DNA of 64,000 nt from Truepera sp. bin119 (GTDB lineage Bacteria > Deinococcota > Deinococci > Deinococcales > Trueperaceae), in assembly GCA_002239005.1 (NCBI GenBank), contig MPNL01000003.1, forward strand, positions 1-64,000. The letters run 5' to 3'. Of the stretch, positions 50,372 through 61,320 are shown one piece after another (the stretch's first letter is position 1; each line of letters begins with the position of its first letter). A model generated the notes under the pieces. That model was not told the DNA's origin. It did no database searches and saw nothing but the letters and a program-made list of their open reading frames with translations. Position numbers and translations under genes: made by a program.

Positions 50372-51129
50372 CCCGCCGCTTCCACGATCGCCAACAGCGA
50401 GTCCAATTCGAGGCTCGCACCTCCAATGAGGCCACCGTTTACGTCGGCACGTGAGAGGAGTTCGGCCGCATTTGCGGGTTTCATGCTGCCCCCGTAGAGC
50501 AGCCGGATGCTGTCGGCCACCGCAGGGTAGAGGGTTCGAAGTTCGGATCGGATGGTGGCAGCCATCGACTGGGCATCGTCCGCAGTCGCGGTCCGGCCGG
50601 TGCCGATCGCCCAGACCGGTTCGTAGGCGATCACTAGGGCGCTGCTCTCAGACACACAGAGACCCCTGAGCCCGGTACGGAGTTGCTCAAGCACCACAGC
50701 AAGCGCCTCTTCACCGGCGTCCCGCTCCGCCTCGCTTTCCCCAACGCAGAGGATCGGCACTAGGTCGTTCCGGCGCGCCGCCTTGAGTTTTCGGTTTACC
50801 AGTTCGTCACTTTCGCCGTGGAGGGTACGCCGTTCGGAGTGGCCCACGATCACGAACGATGCTCCGGCGTCGCCGAGCATCGCGCCGGAGACCTCCCCAG
50901 TGTAGGCTCCCTCGTTGTGGGCACTAAGGTCCTGTCCACCTAGTGCAACGGGCGTCCCGCGCGCGAGTCGGGCCATCGGGGCGAGGTGGGTGGCAGGCAC
51001 ATTGAGGAGGATCTGGACATGCTCGTGCGCCTTGGAAGGGAGTTCTCGTAAGAGCGTCTCCAGCCAAGCCACCCCCTCGCTGGGGAGTTTGTGCAGCTTC
51101 CAGTTGGCGGCGATGAGCGGAGTAATCAT
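50368..51129 (-). CDS. tpiA: triosephosphate isomerase
   Basis: 253 residues. It interconverts dihydroxyacetone phosphate and glyceraldehyde-3-phosphate. LIAANWKLHKLPSEG, VIVGHSERRTLHGES with the catalytic His, VIAYEPVWAIGTGRTA with the catalytic Glu, and IRLLYGGSMKPANAAEL are all intact. It lies 55 bases after lon on the same strand. Confidence 0.97.
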   Translation of the reverse strand: MITPLIAANWKLHKLPSEGVAWLETLLRELPSKAHEHVQILLNVPATHLAPMARLARGTPVALGGQDLSAHNEGAYTGEVSGAMLGDAGASFVIVGHSERRTLHGESDELVNRKLKAARRNDLVPILCVGESEAERDAGEEALAVVLEQLRTGLRGLCVSESSALVIAYEPVWAIGTGRTATADDAQSMAATIRSELRTLYPAVADSIRLLYGGSMKPANAAELLSRADVNGGLIGGASLELDSLLAIVEAAG

Positions 51130-51184
51130 GGATTTCCGGGAGAGTGCAAGGCTGACACCAGCCTAGACCGAGACCGGGGGACCT

Positions 51185-53644
51185 TCAGGCCTGCGCCGAT
51201 GCCTGCGGCTTCTCCGGTTTGGTATGGCGACGTTTGCGCGGCGCCGGAAGGGCATTCGCCTCGAGTGCCGCGAGGCCGCCTACCAGCGCGTGGTCAAGGA
51301 CCTTATCCAGACTATCCACGCTGTGCAGGCGAAGACTCTTGGTAAGGTGATTGGCGATATCCTTCATGTCTGGGGTGTTCTTTTCTGGGAAAATGATGTG
51401 AGAGATCCCAGCGCGCTTTGCCCCTAGGATCTTCTCCTTGAGACCTCCTATGGGTAGCACCCGGCCGCGGAGGGTCACCTCTCCGGTCATAGCCACATCC
51501 TTGCGGACTGGGATGTCGGTCAGTGCACTGATCAGAGAGGTGGCGAGTGCGGTTCCCGCGCTCGGACCTTCCTTTGGAACGGCCCCGGCTGGGACGTGGA
51601 TGTGGATCTCACTGTCGTCTAAGAGTTCCTGATCGATCCCGAACCGGTCAGCGTTGCGCTTGGCGTAGGTCAGGGCCGCGCGCGCTGACTCCTTCATCAC
51701 CTCACCGAGTTGGCCGGTTAGTACCAGACCACCCTTGCCCGCAGTGATCGAGGTCTCGACAAACAGGATGTCTCCGCCGACCGGGGTGAAGTACATACCG
51801 GTGGCCACCCCGACGAGGTTCTCTTCCGCCTCACTCTCGGGGGTGAAGCGCTCGGGCCCGAGCAGACTCTCGAGGCTCCGCTCCGTAATCCTGATCCGCT
51901 TCGCCCTACCCTCGGCAATCCGCCGCGCGGCCTTGCGGGCAACCGTTCCAATCGTGCGCTCTAAGTTCCGCACTCCAGCTTCGCGGGTGTAAGAGGTCAC
52001 CAGCCTAGAGAGGGCACCGTCGCTGATACTAATCTGGCGCGGGCTGAGCCCGTTCTCTCTGACCTGTCTAGGAACCAGGTAACGCCGGGCGATCTCGAGC
52101 TTCTCCTGTTCGATATAGCTCGAGAAATCGATCAGTTCCATCCTATCTAAGAGCGCGTCGGGGATCTGCTGAGCGAGGTTCGCGGTGGCGATGAACAATA
52201 CCTCGGAGAGGTCGAATGGGACCCCGAGGTAGTGATCGACGAAGCTGTTGTTCTGGGCCGGATCGAGGACTTCTAAGAGGGCGCTTGAGGGATCACCCTG
52301 GTACGAGATCCCGAGCTTGTCTACCTCGTCGAGGAGGAAAACAGGATTCTTTGTACCAGCCTGACGGATCCCCTGGAGGATGCGCCCTGGCATTGAGCCA
52401 ATATAGGTTCTCCGGTGGCCGCGGATGTCACTCTCGTCGCGAGCCCCACCTAAGGAGATGCGTACGTACTCGCGCCTGAGCGCCTTCCCTATCGATTTGG
52501 CGATTGAGGTTTTGCCGACGCCGGGGGGTCCAACGAAGAGCAGGATCGGCCCCTTGTTTACCTCCCCATCATCGAGTTCCCCACGCTCTACCCACTCGGC
52601 CTTGAGCTTGCGGACCGCGAGGTACTCTAAGACACGGTCCTTGACCTTCTCGAGACCATAGTGATCCTCGTCGAGGATTGTCACGGCTTCGGTCATGTCA
52701 AGCCGATCCTGGCTCCGGACGCTCCAGGGCAGTTCCACGATGGTGGTCAGGTAGGTGCGGATGACCGAGGCCTCGGCAGAGTCAGGGTGCATTCGCGAGA
52801 GCCGATTGAGCTCCCTCTGAGCCTCCTTCATCGCGGCTTCGGGGAGGTCGAGTTCCGCCAGCTTCTGGCTGAAGGCTCCGATCTCGTCGTCCTCGTCGTC
52901 ACTCCCGGTTAGCTCCTTCTGGAGGGCCTTGATCTGCTCCCTAAGAAAGTACTCGCGCTGGTTTCGGTCGATCTCGTCCTTGACCTCGCGTTGTAGTCGG
53001 CGCTGGGTCTCCTGCAGCTCGAGTTCAGTGTCGATCAGGAGAAGCACCTTGCGAAGCCGCTCGGCCACTGAGGTAGCCTCTAAGACCATCTGTTTGTCAT
53101 CGATTCTAAAGTCGAGATGGAAGGCTAGGTAGTCTGCGAACTGTCCTGGATCGTCGAGGTTGAGGACAAACTGGGCCACATCCGTTTGGAGGTTGCGTCC
53201 GCCGAGTTCAAGCAGTTGAGAGAACTTCTCTTTCAGCTCCCGGTAGGTGGCCTCGAGGACGACCTGGTCGCCGTCTGGAATCTCTAGCGGGCTGACCTCG
53301 GCCTCGATCAGTTCCGCGGACCCCCGATACTCTTCGATGCGTACGCGTGCGAAGGCCCGGACCAGCATCTGGATACTACCGTCAGGATTCTTCTTTAAGC
53401 GCATGATGTTGCAGGCGGTGCCGACACGGAAGAGATCTTCGGCACTAGGCTCTTCGACCTCTCGGTCGCGCTGACTCACGATCACGATCGTGCGGTCTCG
53501 ATCGATGGCCGCGTTGATCGCTTCAATGGAAATGGGTCTCCCGGCATCGATCGGCATGACCATGCTGGGGTAGAGGACCGAGGCGCGAACGGGGCAGACG
53601 GGTATCACGCTCTCGAACTGAAGGGATTCTTTGGCCTCAGCCAT
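51185..53644 (-). CDS. lon: ATP-dependent protease Lon
   Basis: 819 residues from ATG 53644, chosen because AGGAGAACACT lies just before it; the frame is open to 53716. Domain order: N-terminal substrate-binding region ([19 protein letters not shown]), coiled coil, AAA+ module with Walker A in [20 protein letters not shown] and [19 protein letters not shown], then the Ser-Lys protease domain with [19 protein letters not shown] (catalytic Ser) and the following Lys region. The basic C-terminal tail ([14 protein letters not shown]) is extra. It degrades misfolded and regulatory proteins. A TTGACA box lies upstream near 53,716-53,721. Confidence 0.96.
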   Translation of the reverse strand: MAEAKESLQFESVIPVCPVRASVLYPSMVMPIDAGRPISIEAINAAIDRDRTIVIVSQRDREVEEPSAEDLFRVGTACNIMRLKKNPDGSIQMLVRAFARVRIEEYRGSAELIEAEVSPLEIPDGDQVVLEATYRELKEKFSQLLELGGRNLQTDVAQFVLNLDDPGQFADYLAFHLDFRIDDKQMVLEATSVAERLRKVLLLIDTELELQETQRRLQREVKDEIDRNQREYFLREQIKALQKELTGSDDEDDEIGAFSQKLAELDLPEAAMKEAQRELNRLSRMHPDSAEASVIRTYLTTIVELPWSVRSQDRLDMTEAVTILDEDHYGLEKVKDRVLEYLAVRKLKAEWVERGELDDGEVNKGPILLFVGPPGVGKTSIAKSIGKALRREYVRISLGGARDESDIRGHRRTYIGSMPGRILQGIRQAGTKNPVFLLDEVDKLGISYQGDPSSALLEVLDPAQNNSFVDHYLGVPFDLSEVLFIATANLAQQIPDALLDRMELIDFSSYIEQEKLEIARRYLVPRQVRENGLSPRQISISDGALSRLVTSYTREAGVRNLERTIGTVARKAARRIAEGRAKRIRITERSLESLLGPERFTPESEAEENLVGVATGMYFTPVGGDILFVETSITAGKGGLVLTGQLGEVMKESARAALTYAKRNADRFGIDQELLDDSEIHIHVPAGAVPKEGPSAGTALATSLISALTDIPVRKDVAMTGEVTLRGRVLPIGGLKEKILGAKRAGISHIIFPEKNTPDMKDIANHLTKSLRLHSVDSLDKVLDHALVGGLAALEANALPAPRKRRHTKPEKPQASAQA

Positions 53645-53854
53645 AGTGTTCTCCTGGGATTCCGGCTCTCCTGGGCGTTGGAGGCCGCAGGAAAAACCTG
53701 AGTCGATATGTGTCAAGTTTACTAATAAAACTAGACGAAAGATAGAGGCTAGTTTACATGATCTTCCCTGTCGATTCTTCCCTGGACTCCTAAACCAGTA
53801 TATGGCAGTTGCGTGGGGTGGGGGCGAACGCGCGCTCGGGCGATGACGATGTGA

Positions 53855-53860
53855 TAGCTT
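53855..53860 (+). promoter_or_regulatory. possible -10 box of a leaderless promoter, argS
   Basis: TAGCTT, then 8 bases, then the ATG at 53869. No ribosome binding site is present. Confidence 0.42.
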
Positions 53861-53868
53861 AGCTCTCT

Positions 53869-55704
53869 ATGCGGGATCTCAGCTGTGCCCTCTCGGCCTC
53901 TCTCTCACTCGTACTCGACCAGCTCGGGGTGGGGGAGACTGAGGTGTCCATCCAGGAGGTGCCCCTTGGCAAGCCCGGGGACTTCGGCACCCCGGTCGCC
54001 TTCGGCCTCGCCCGAGTCCTGCGGAAGAGTCCGACTTTGATTGCCGAGAAGATCGTTGAACGGATCGAACTCCCCAACGGGGTGTTGCGGGCCGAGGCCG
54101 TCGGGCCCTACATCAACTTCTTCGTAGACCCAGGCCCCTACGTGCGCTCTGTCATCGAGTTGCCCCTCAGCTTAGTAAACACCTCCGGCACCGAGGTGAT
54201 CGTTGAACATACCAGCGTCAACCCGAACAAGGAGACCCACATCGGTCACGTAAGGAATATCGTTCTTGGGGATGCGGTCGCCCGGATCCTGACCGCAGCG
54301 GGACACACCGTCGAAGTCCAGAACTATATCGATGACACCGGTCGCCAGGCGGCCGAGAGCCTCTTTGCCATCGACTACTTCGGAGCTCGCTACGATGGGG
54401 AGGGAAAGTACGACCGTTGGCTGGGTGACCTCTATGTCCGACTCGGCAGGGCCAAAGAGGATGACGGCGAGGTGATCGACCGGGGTGTCGACGCGGTCAT
54501 GCGCCGGCTCGAGCGCGGCGAACTCCGCGCTGAGGTCGAGGCGGTGGTGCGAGCGCAGCTAGAGACCTGCTACGCCCTCGGGGCCGAGTACGACCTACTG
54601 GTCTGGGAGTCCGATATCGTGCGTTCTGGATTCCTCGACCGCGGTCTCAAGATCCTGCGCGAGAGCGAACATGTCAGCCAGCCGACGGAGGGAAAGTTCG
54701 CAGGTGCTCTGGTAATGGACGTGAGCGCCTTCATCCCGGGCCTTGAAGAGCCCAATGTCGTCCTCGTCCGGAGCGATGGCAACGCCATGTACGTTGCTAA
54801 GGATATCGGCTACCAGTTTTGGAAGGCTGGGCTGTTTAAGGGGCTCAACTACCGGCGCTTCGATACCCAACCCTCCGGTCGCCCGCTCTATACCAGCGCG
54901 CCCGACGGCGAGCCCGAACCGGGCGGTCGGCGCCTCGTCCACGCCCAGGAGATCGTAAACGTCATCGGGGTCGAGCAGTCGCACCCGCAGACCTTGGTCC
55001 GGGCCGCTCTAGCCCTGTCGGACAGCGCAGAGAGCTTAGCCGCCTCTAAAGGCTCTCGCCACTTGGCCTACGAGTTGGTCTCCTTCGAAGGACAGACCAT
55101 GAGTGGCCGCAAGGGCATCGCACTCCCGGCGGACGAGGTGATCGAGGAGGCGGTGAGCCGGGCACGGGCCGTCATCAAGAGAAAGAATCCTGATCTGGGG
55201 CCGGCGGACGAGGTGGCCCGTCAGGTAGGAGTGGGGGCGCTCCGCTTCGCGATGCTTAAGAGCGAGGCTAGGCGGGTGATCGACTTCCGCTGGGAGCAGG
55301 CCCTCTCGCTTCAGGGAGACTCTGCTCCCTACGCCCAGTACGCGCACGCGCGCGCCTGCAGCATTCTCCGCTCTGCCCCAGAGGTACTCGGGATCGGCAC
55401 CGATTGGAGGGCGCTCGGAGAACTTGAGGTGAGGCTCGCTCAGGTGGTTGCGCGGCTACCCCAGGTGGTTGCTGCAGCGGCCCGGGATCTTGCTCCCCAC
55501 CTCGTTACCCAATACGTCCTCGACTTAGCCACCGCCTGGAACGGCTACTACAATCATAAAGACGACGAGGGTCGGCCCGATACGCAGATCCTGCGCTCTG
55601 CCCCGGGCCTGCGTGAGGCCCGCTTGGCCCTTGTCACGAAGGTCCGAGACACGCTGGCCGCCAGCCTCGATCTCCTAGGTGTCGAGGCCCCGGAGCAGAT
55701 GTAG
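53869..55704 (+). CDS. argS: arginyl-tRNA synthetase
   Basis: 611 residues, class I synthetase. The HIGH signature is in SVNPNKETHIGHVRNIVLGD. The KMSKS loop appears as QTMSGRKGIALPADEV, a common variant in ArgS. The C-terminal anticodon-binding domain (QGDSAPYAQYAHARACSILR) and the terminal LATAWNGYYNH to DLLGVE segment are complete. It has an N-terminal additional domain that contacts the tRNA D-loop. Confidence 0.96.
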   Translation: MRDLSCALSASLSLVLDQLGVGETEVSIQEVPLGKPGDFGTPVAFGLARVLRKSPTLIAEKIVERIELPNGVLRAEAVGPYINFFVDPGPYVRSVIELPLSLVNTSGTEVIVEHTSVNPNKETHIGHVRNIVLGDAVARILTAAGHTVEVQNYIDDTGRQAAESLFAIDYFGARYDGEGKYDRWLGDLYVRLGRAKEDDGEVIDRGVDAVMRRLERGELRAEVEAVVRAQLETCYALGAEYDLLVWESDIVRSGFLDRGLKILRESEHVSQPTEGKFAGALVMDVSAFIPGLEEPNVVLVRSDGNAMYVAKDIGYQFWKAGLFKGLNYRRFDTQPSGRPLYTSAPDGEPEPGGRRLVHAQEIVNVIGVEQSHPQTLVRAALALSDSAESLAASKGSRHLAYELVSFEGQTMSGRKGIALPADEVIEEAVSRARAVIKRKNPDLGPADEVARQVGVGALRFAMLKSEARRVIDFRWEQALSLQGDSAPYAQYAHARACSILRSAPEVLGIGTDWRALGELEVRLAQVVARLPQVVAAAARDLAPHLVTQYVLDLATAWNGYYNHKDDEGRPDTQILRSAPGLREARLALVTKVRDTLAASLDLLGVEAPEQM

Positions 55705-55728
55705 CGGCATCCCGCCGATCGGGGCAGG

Positions 55729-58611
55729 TCAGCCTAGGGCGTCCGCGAGCACACTCGCCAGGTGGTGGGTGCGCACGCTGGTCCCATCCCAGATCTGATG
55801 CCGACAGCTGAACCCACAGGCGACCGAGACGCCTCTGTGGTTACGTATCTCCGGAAAGAGCCGCTGCTCCCCGATCTGCATGGAGAGGTCATGGTGGGTG
55901 TAGCCGAAGCTGCCCGCCATCCCGCAGCAGCCCGAGTCGAGTTCCCGAACGTCATCGCTGACCCATTCGAGGACCGCGCGTGTCGCAGAGGTGCCGAGCA
56001 CGGCCTTCTGCTGGCAGTGCCCGTGCAGCAAGATCGATTCGGGTCTCAGGCGAAAGGAGCTTTTGGGGTCGAGTTGGCCCGATGTCCAGGCTTTGGCGAG
56101 AAACTCGTCGATCATCTTCACCTGCTTTGCGGTGGCTTCGGCCCGCTCCCCTGGTACTAGGTCGAGGTAGTCGTCACGGAAGGGGGTCACACAGGAGGGT
56201 TCGAGTCCGACCACGGGGACACCGCGCCGAACGTAGGGCGCGAGCGCTTCCAGGTTCGCCTCCGCCTGCTGCTGGGCCTGCCGCAGCAGGCCTTTCGAGA
56301 TGAGTGGCCTGCCGCAGCATCGGTAGGGGACGAGTTCGACCCGATGGCCGAGTGCCTCGAGCACTGCGGTGGCGGCCCTGCCTACTTCGGGTTCGTTGAA
56401 CATCGTCCAGGTGTCAGCAAACAGTGCGACAGCGCCCCTAGATGCTGGGCGCGTCGGTGCCGACCGACCCTCGAACCACTGGGCGAACGAACGTCGGGCG
56501 TACTTCGGGAGGGTCCGTCGGCGGTCGATTCCTACGGCCCTTTCGAGTGTCCAGCGGACAGGTTTCAGCGGTAGTAGTATGTTGGTGATCGGGGCCAGCG
56601 CTCGGCCCAGCGGCGCCAAGCGGCCCACGTTCCCAATCGCCCGTGCCGCTAGCGGAGTGCCGTGGTCATCGTAGTACTGTTGAAGGAACTCGTATTTGAT
56701 CTTGGCCAGATCCACCTGGCTAGGGCACTCGACCTTGCAGGCCTTACACTCTAAGCACAGGTCGAGCACGTCGAACACCTGGCGGCTGGTTAGGCCACCT
56801 GGCATCCTCCCGTTGATGGCCTCACGTAGGACATTTGCCCGCCCACGGGTCGAGTGGTCCTCGTCGCGAGTCGCCATGTAACTCGGGCACATGGTCCCTG
56901 TTCCCACCTTGCGGCAGGAACCGACTCCGGTACACATCTCGATCGCGCCGAGGTACCCACCGTCTTTCGAGAAGTCGAACACCGTCTCGACCGAGCTTTG
57001 AGGGTAGTTGGGGCCGTAACGGAGGTTTTCTGTCATTCTCGGTGCATCGACGATCTTGCCCGGATTCATGAGATTCTTGGGATCGAAGGAGCGTTTTATC
57101 TCTCGGAAAGCCTCGTAGATCTGGTCGCCGAATAGCTTCCGATTCTGGTAGCTGCGTATCAACCCGTCGCCATGCTCTCCGCTCCACGATCCTCCGTAGC
57201 GCTTTACCAGTTCGAAAGTTTCCTGGCTGATCGATTCGAACGTGCCGATGTCGTCAGCGTCTTTCAGGTCGAGGAGCGGTCGGACATGAATCACCCCTAC
57301 GCTGGCGTGGGCATAGATCACGGCTTCCACCCCGTGAGATTCGCAGACGGCGAGCACGTCGGGGATATAGCGCGGCAGGTTCTCTACCGGGATGGCTGCA
57401 TCCTCGATAAACGGTACTGGTTTCCTTCGACCCTTCACGGTCGCGTAGGTGCCGAGGCCAGCTCGGCGGAACTCGAGGACCTTCTGCTGCTCCTCGTCGC
57501 TATGCGCTAGGTGTGTGTGATAGCTTAGCCGCTGCACCTCAGGGTCCGCTGCGAGGGCATCGAGGCCCTCCTGCATCTCAGATTGACTCTCGCCGTCGAA
57601 CTCGACCATCAGCACTGCCGCCGGACACCCGTCGAGCCAGCTCAGCAGGGGAGCTATGGCCGGGTTCCTGTGCCCCAGGTCGAACAGCACTTGGTCCATG
57701 ATCTCGACTGCGGACGGGCCGTGACGATTGATGTATTTTATCGCCTCCAGCGCATTTTGTAAGCTGTCGAAGTGCAGCAGCGCCAGCGCTTGGTGGGTCG
57801 GGATGGGGAAGAGTTTTAGGGTGACGTCGAGGATGATGGCTAGGGTTCCCTCACTGCCGGTGACGAGCTTGGCCAAGTTGAAGGGTCGGTCCTCAACGAA
57901 TTCGTTGAGGTTATAGCCCCCGACCTGCCTCATGACCTTTGGGAAGCGCTCTAGAATCTCCTCCTCGAGCTCCGTGGTGAGCCGCTGCACGGTCCGGTAG
58001 ATTTCTCCTTCTAAATTGGGCTGGGCTAGCTTGGCCGCTAGCTCTCCCCCCTCCACCTCATGGAACTCTGTGATCGTCCCATCTGCCAACATCACCGTCA
58101 GAGCTAGGACCTGATCGACCGACTTGCCATACTTGATGCTTCGAGTCCCAGCGCTGTTGTTTGCGACCATTCCCCCCACGTTGGCTCGGTTGGTTGTTGA
58201 GATGTCGGGGGTGAACTGGAGACCATGAGGGCGCAGGAAGCTGTTAAGCTCGTCGCGAACGAGGCCGGGTTGTACCCGCACCACCCTCGCCTCTGGATCG
58301 AACTCTAAGATCTTATTCATGAATTTCGAGAAGTCGATCACGATGGCGCTGCCGACAGTCTGACCCGCGAGGCTAGTGCCTCCCCCCCGGGGCAGGATCG
58401 GTACGCCGAAGCGGTTGGCGACCTCGACTACGGCCCGGACATCCTCGACCCTCTTCGGCAGGACCACGCCGTAGGGCTGGATTTCGTAGGGGCTGGCGTC
58501 GGTGGCGTAGAGGGTACGGGCGAGGTCGTCGAAGCGGACCTCTCCCAGGACCCTGGGTCTTAAGGCCGCCGCCAGTCTTTCCGGGAGCGGCCGTTCGGTC
58601 GTGATGTTCAT
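55729..58611 (-). CDS. FAD-binding and Fe-S oxidoreductase (D-2-hydroxyacid dehydrogenase, YdiJ-like)
   Basis: 960 residues. The N-terminal FAD domain of the GlcD/PCMH type is clear (PYGVVLPKRVEDVRAVVEVA, PILPRGGGTSLAGQTVG). The C-terminal half has a ferredoxin-like segment: one site altered to CTGVGSCRKVGTGTMCPSYM and one canonical, CLECKACKVECPSQVDLAKI. Two CCG motifs follow (YRCCGRPLISKG and SGCCGMAGSFGYTHHD), as in heterodisulfide-reductase-like subunits. Such fusions oxidise D-2-hydroxyglutarate, D-lactate or glycolate and pass electrons to a quinone or flavoprotein. The exact substrate is open. A GATACT box 6 bases before the ATG may give a leaderless transcript. Confidence 0.88.
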   Translation of the reverse strand: MNITTERPLPERLAAALRPRVLGEVRFDDLARTLYATDASPYEIQPYGVVLPKRVEDVRAVVEVANRFGVPILPRGGGTSLAGQTVGSAIVIDFSKFMNKILEFDPEARVVRVQPGLVRDELNSFLRPHGLQFTPDISTTNRANVGGMVANNSAGTRSIKYGKSVDQVLALTVMLADGTITEFHEVEGGELAAKLAQPNLEGEIYRTVQRLTTELEEEILERFPKVMRQVGGYNLNEFVEDRPFNLAKLVTGSEGTLAIILDVTLKLFPIPTHQALALLHFDSLQNALEAIKYINRHGPSAVEIMDQVLFDLGHRNPAIAPLLSWLDGCPAAVLMVEFDGESQSEMQEGLDALAADPEVQRLSYHTHLAHSDEEQQKVLEFRRAGLGTYATVKGRRKPVPFIEDAAIPVENLPRYIPDVLAVCESHGVEAVIYAHASVGVIHVRPLLDLKDADDIGTFESISQETFELVKRYGGSWSGEHGDGLIRSYQNRKLFGDQIYEAFREIKRSFDPKNLMNPGKIVDAPRMTENLRYGPNYPQSSVETVFDFSKDGGYLGAIEMCTGVGSCRKVGTGTMCPSYMATRDEDHSTRGRANVLREAINGRMPGGLTSRQVFDVLDLCLECKACKVECPSQVDLAKIKYEFLQQYYDDHGTPLAARAIGNVGRLAPLGRALAPITNILLPLKPVRWTLERAVGIDRRRTLPKYARRSFAQWFEGRSAPTRPASRGAVALFADTWTMFNEPEVGRAATAVLEALGHRVELVPYRCCGRPLISKGLLRQAQQQAEANLEALAPYVRRGVPVVGLEPSCVTPFRDDYLDLVPGERAEATAKQVKMIDEFLAKAWTSGQLDPKSSFRLRPESILLHGHCQQKAVLGTSATRAVLEWVSDDVRELDSGCCGMAGSFGYTHHDLSMQIGEQRLFPEIRNHRGVSVACGFSCRHQIWDGTSVRTHHLASVLADALG

Positions 58612-58632
58612 GGCGTCAGTATCGCACGCCCC

Positions 58633-60840
58633 TCAGCCGAAAAGGGTCGCAACGGTGATTGCAAAACCGGCGTCGTCGGCCGCTAAATAGGCCTTTAGGA
58701 ATCCCCTCAAGCGGTATTGTTCGAGGAGACCCTCCATCAGCGAATCCGAGAGGTAGGGATTACGCTTCTGGCCGCTCCTTAATCTCCCGAGTTCGTCGAA
58801 GAGCCCCAACTCCTCTAGGGCTTGGCGGATCAGGATCTGCTTGGCTTCGTCAAAGGGCAATGGCTGCTCCCTCTTAAGGCAGACAAAGCTCTGGCGGAGG
58901 TCTGCGACGCTCGGAAAACTATCTGCATAGTGGCGTATCTTTCTGATCGCCTCGGGCGTTAGGTCGAAGTGGAGGGTGGCCCTGCACTTTACCAGTTGGG
59001 CCAGGATCTTTGAGGTCGCAAACGGCGCGGCCGGGTCGTCCAGTGGCAGCCTTCGGACCCAGACCGTCTCGCCTGAGGTGGGAAGGTTCCAGGGGTCTTT
59101 CAGTTCACCGCTGTCGGATTTGGGGCGTCCCCGTAGGATTCGGCTTATCGGAGTCCGGTCGGCCCGCACCTCAAGCGGCTTGCCTAGACGGATCTCGGTC
59201 GCTACGAACTCGACCGACCGCTTTTCCCTCCAGAGGTTCTCCCGAAGCGAGATTGCGACATTCACCCCTAGCCCTGCTGGGAATTTCCGAGCCAGTTCAC
59301 CCTTGCTCCAGGCGATGCCCTTGACGCCCCCGATGCGCAGCTGAAGGGTGTTCCCGTTGACCCCCACGGCGCGGGCTGCCTCGAGCTCCCCGGAGAGTGC
59401 GAAGGCAGGGGCTGGGTGCCCTTCGCCGAAGGGTTCGAGTTCCTGAATCGATCGATAGAGATCGCTCCCGATCTCATCGGCAGAGATCAGAGTGTCGATT
59501 TCCACAGTCGGCTGTGGGGTCGGGTGGCGTCTTACGAAGGTGTAGATGGTCTTCTTAAATGCTTCGAGTTCACTTCCCTCGATTGCGAATCCTGCTGCCC
59601 CCTCGTGTCCCCCGAAACTGATAAGGTGCTTTGCGGCGAAGCTAAGGGCCGCAACGGCAGAGATCCCCGGAGTGGAGCGGACGCTGCCCTTTCCCTTAGC
59701 TACGATGAACACGGGGCGGAAAAAGGCATCAACGAGTTTGCTTGCGACGACACCGATTACGCCTGGGTGCCACGAATCGTGGCTGAGTACCAACGCTGGC
59801 GCCTCTGGATCGGCTAGCTCAAGCGCCTGCCGGAACATGTCGTCCTGAATGCGGCGCCGGTCGGCGTTGCGGGCATCAAGGTAGGCTGCGAGTTCCCGCC
59901 CGCGGCGCTCCGATGATGTTGTGAGGAGCTCGAGGCCGATTTCGGCCTCGCCGAATCGCCCCGCCGCATTGAGTCTCGGCGCGAGTACGAAGGCGACATC
60001 TCGGGCCGTGGGGTTGTGCCTTAAACCTGCCTGGACTAGGCTTGCTCGGAGGCCGGGCCAGAGAGAGGTACCTAGGCGCTTCAGCCCCTCCCGGACCAGC
60101 GCCCGATTCTCACCGAGCAGCGGTGCTACATCGGCCACCGTGCCTAACATGGCGATGTCTGCGTACTCGTGCGGGGGCTCGAGACCGAGCCTGCGATGCA
60201 GGGCCCACAGGAGGTGGAAGGCAACCCCGGCCCCGGTGAGTTGAGAGTGCCCGCCCGGACTGGTCTGTGGGATTCGCGGGTGGACCACTAGGCAGTTGGG
60301 AAGCTCTGGACTAGGCTGGTGGTGATCGGTCACGATCACCTCAACGCCTGCCGCCTTCAGAGAACGGATCTCCTTTAGATTGGTGATACCGCAATCGACC
60401 GTGATGAGCAGATCTGCCTCTTCGGCGTGGTTTGCGACCCGCTCGGGGTGGATGCCATACCCATCGGTCAGGCGATTCGGGAGGTAGGGGGTGACGTCTC
60501 CACCCAATGCCCTCAGGCCTATTGTGAGGATGGCCGTTCCGCTAATCCCGTCAGCGTCGTAGTCTCCGTGGATCAGGACACGGCTTCCGGTCAAGAGGGT
60601 CCGCTCGAGAGTCGCCGCTGCCTCATCGAGGGTTGGGATGGCGCTCGGCTCCAGCGCAGGGGCGAGGACCGCAGAGACATCGCTGCGGAATCCGCGCGAC
60701 CATAGGACGCTCGCCACGAGGGGGGGGACACCGAGTTCACGGCAGATGGGCACGAGGACCTCTGGCGGGGCCGGGGCACTCACCCGCCAGAGAGGCCTGG
60801 GGTAGCTTTGCGACTGGCTGGCTACTAAACGCTGCTTCAC
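58633..60840 (-). CDS. recJ: single-stranded-DNA 5'-3' exonuclease RecJ
   Basis: 735 residues. It resects DNA ends for recombination and removes tails in repair. The DHH catalytic core shows VLIHGDYDADGISGTAILT, LLITVDCGITNLKEI, VIVTDHHQPSPELPNCLVV and the DHHA1 domain with HLISFGGHEGAAGFAIEG. A long C-terminal domain (about residues 545-735) matches the extra domain of Deinococcus-type RecJ. The GTG start directly follows the stop codon of the LapA-like gene, so both are co-transcribed. Confidence 0.94.
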   Translation of the reverse strand: MKQRLVASQSQSYPRPLWRVSAPAPPEVLVPICRELGVPPLVASVLWSRGFRSDVSAVLAPALEPSAIPTLDEAAATLERTLLTGSRVLIHGDYDADGISGTAILTIGLRALGGDVTPYLPNRLTDGYGIHPERVANHAEEADLLITVDCGITNLKEIRSLKAAGVEVIVTDHHQPSPELPNCLVVHPRIPQTSPGGHSQLTGAGVAFHLLWALHRRLGLEPPHEYADIAMLGTVADVAPLLGENRALVREGLKRLGTSLWPGLRASLVQAGLRHNPTARDVAFVLAPRLNAAGRFGEAEIGLELLTTSSERRGRELAAYLDARNADRRRIQDDMFRQALELADPEAPALVLSHDSWHPGVIGVVASKLVDAFFRPVFIVAKGKGSVRSTPGISAVAALSFAAKHLISFGGHEGAAGFAIEGSELEAFKKTIYTFVRRHPTPQPTVEIDTLISADEIGSDLYRSIQELEPFGEGHPAPAFALSGELEAARAVGVNGNTLQLRIGGVKGIAWSKGELARKFPAGLGVNVAISLRENLWREKRSVEFVATEIRLGKPLEVRADRTPISRILRGRPKSDSGELKDPWNLPTSGETVWVRRLPLDDPAAPFATSKILAQLVKCRATLHFDLTPEAIRKIRHYADSFPSVADLRQSFVCLKREQPLPFDEAKQILIRQALEELGLFDELGRLRSGQKRNPYLSDSLMEGLLEQYRLRGFLKAYLAADDAGFAITVATLFG

Positions 60841-61209
60841 CTAGGTCCGGTCGTTGTCTGGGAGTGGTGGTATCTGGGTGCTAAGCGGGTTTCGGTCGGG
60901 GATGACCGGTTTGGCCCCTTGGCGGTCCTGATCGTAGCTCGGGACGTGCTGCTCGAGCTCCTGAATCTTGCGCCTGAGTTGCCTCACCTCCCGCCCCTTG
61001 CGCCACAGGGTCAGTCGTCCAGGCAGCCACCCGACAAGCCAGCTGGCAACGATCACCAAGGCCAGGATCCAGGCCGGCGGGAGCGGAGGGAGGAAGCGGT
61101 CGGTAAGGGGAAGGGTGATGCTGCTGCCTGGGTTATCGCGGTCTAGAAACACGAGGTAGATGATCAGGGCGATGACCAGAACGACCTGAATGATGCGTGC
61201 GGATTTCAA
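60841..61209 (-). CDS. LapA-like small membrane protein
   Basis: 122 residues. Two membrane helices (IIQVVLVIALIIYLVFL and WILALVIVASWLVGWLPG) are followed by a coiled-coil segment (WRKGREVRQLRRKIQELEQH) and a Pro-rich tail. This is the LapA (lipopolysaccharide assembly protein A) domain pattern, also widespread in bacteria that lack classical lipopolysaccharide. TTG start with GGGAGG six bases upstream. It is the first gene of a recJ operon. Confidence 0.8.
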   Translation of the reverse strand: MKSARIIQVVLVIALIIYLVFLDRDNPGSSITLPLTDRFLPPLPPAWILALVIVASWLVGWLPGRLTLWRKGREVRQLRRKIQELEQHVPSYDQDRQGAKPVIPDRNPLSTQIPPLPDNDRT

Positions 61210-61320
61210 ACCGTACCTCCCGATATTACAACTCTACCGCGCTGTGCCTAACTGCGCCAGCCGCACGAGTGCCAGTCTGGGTAATGTAGGATCCCTTCGA
61301 GGCGGCAGTTCCCTAGCGGG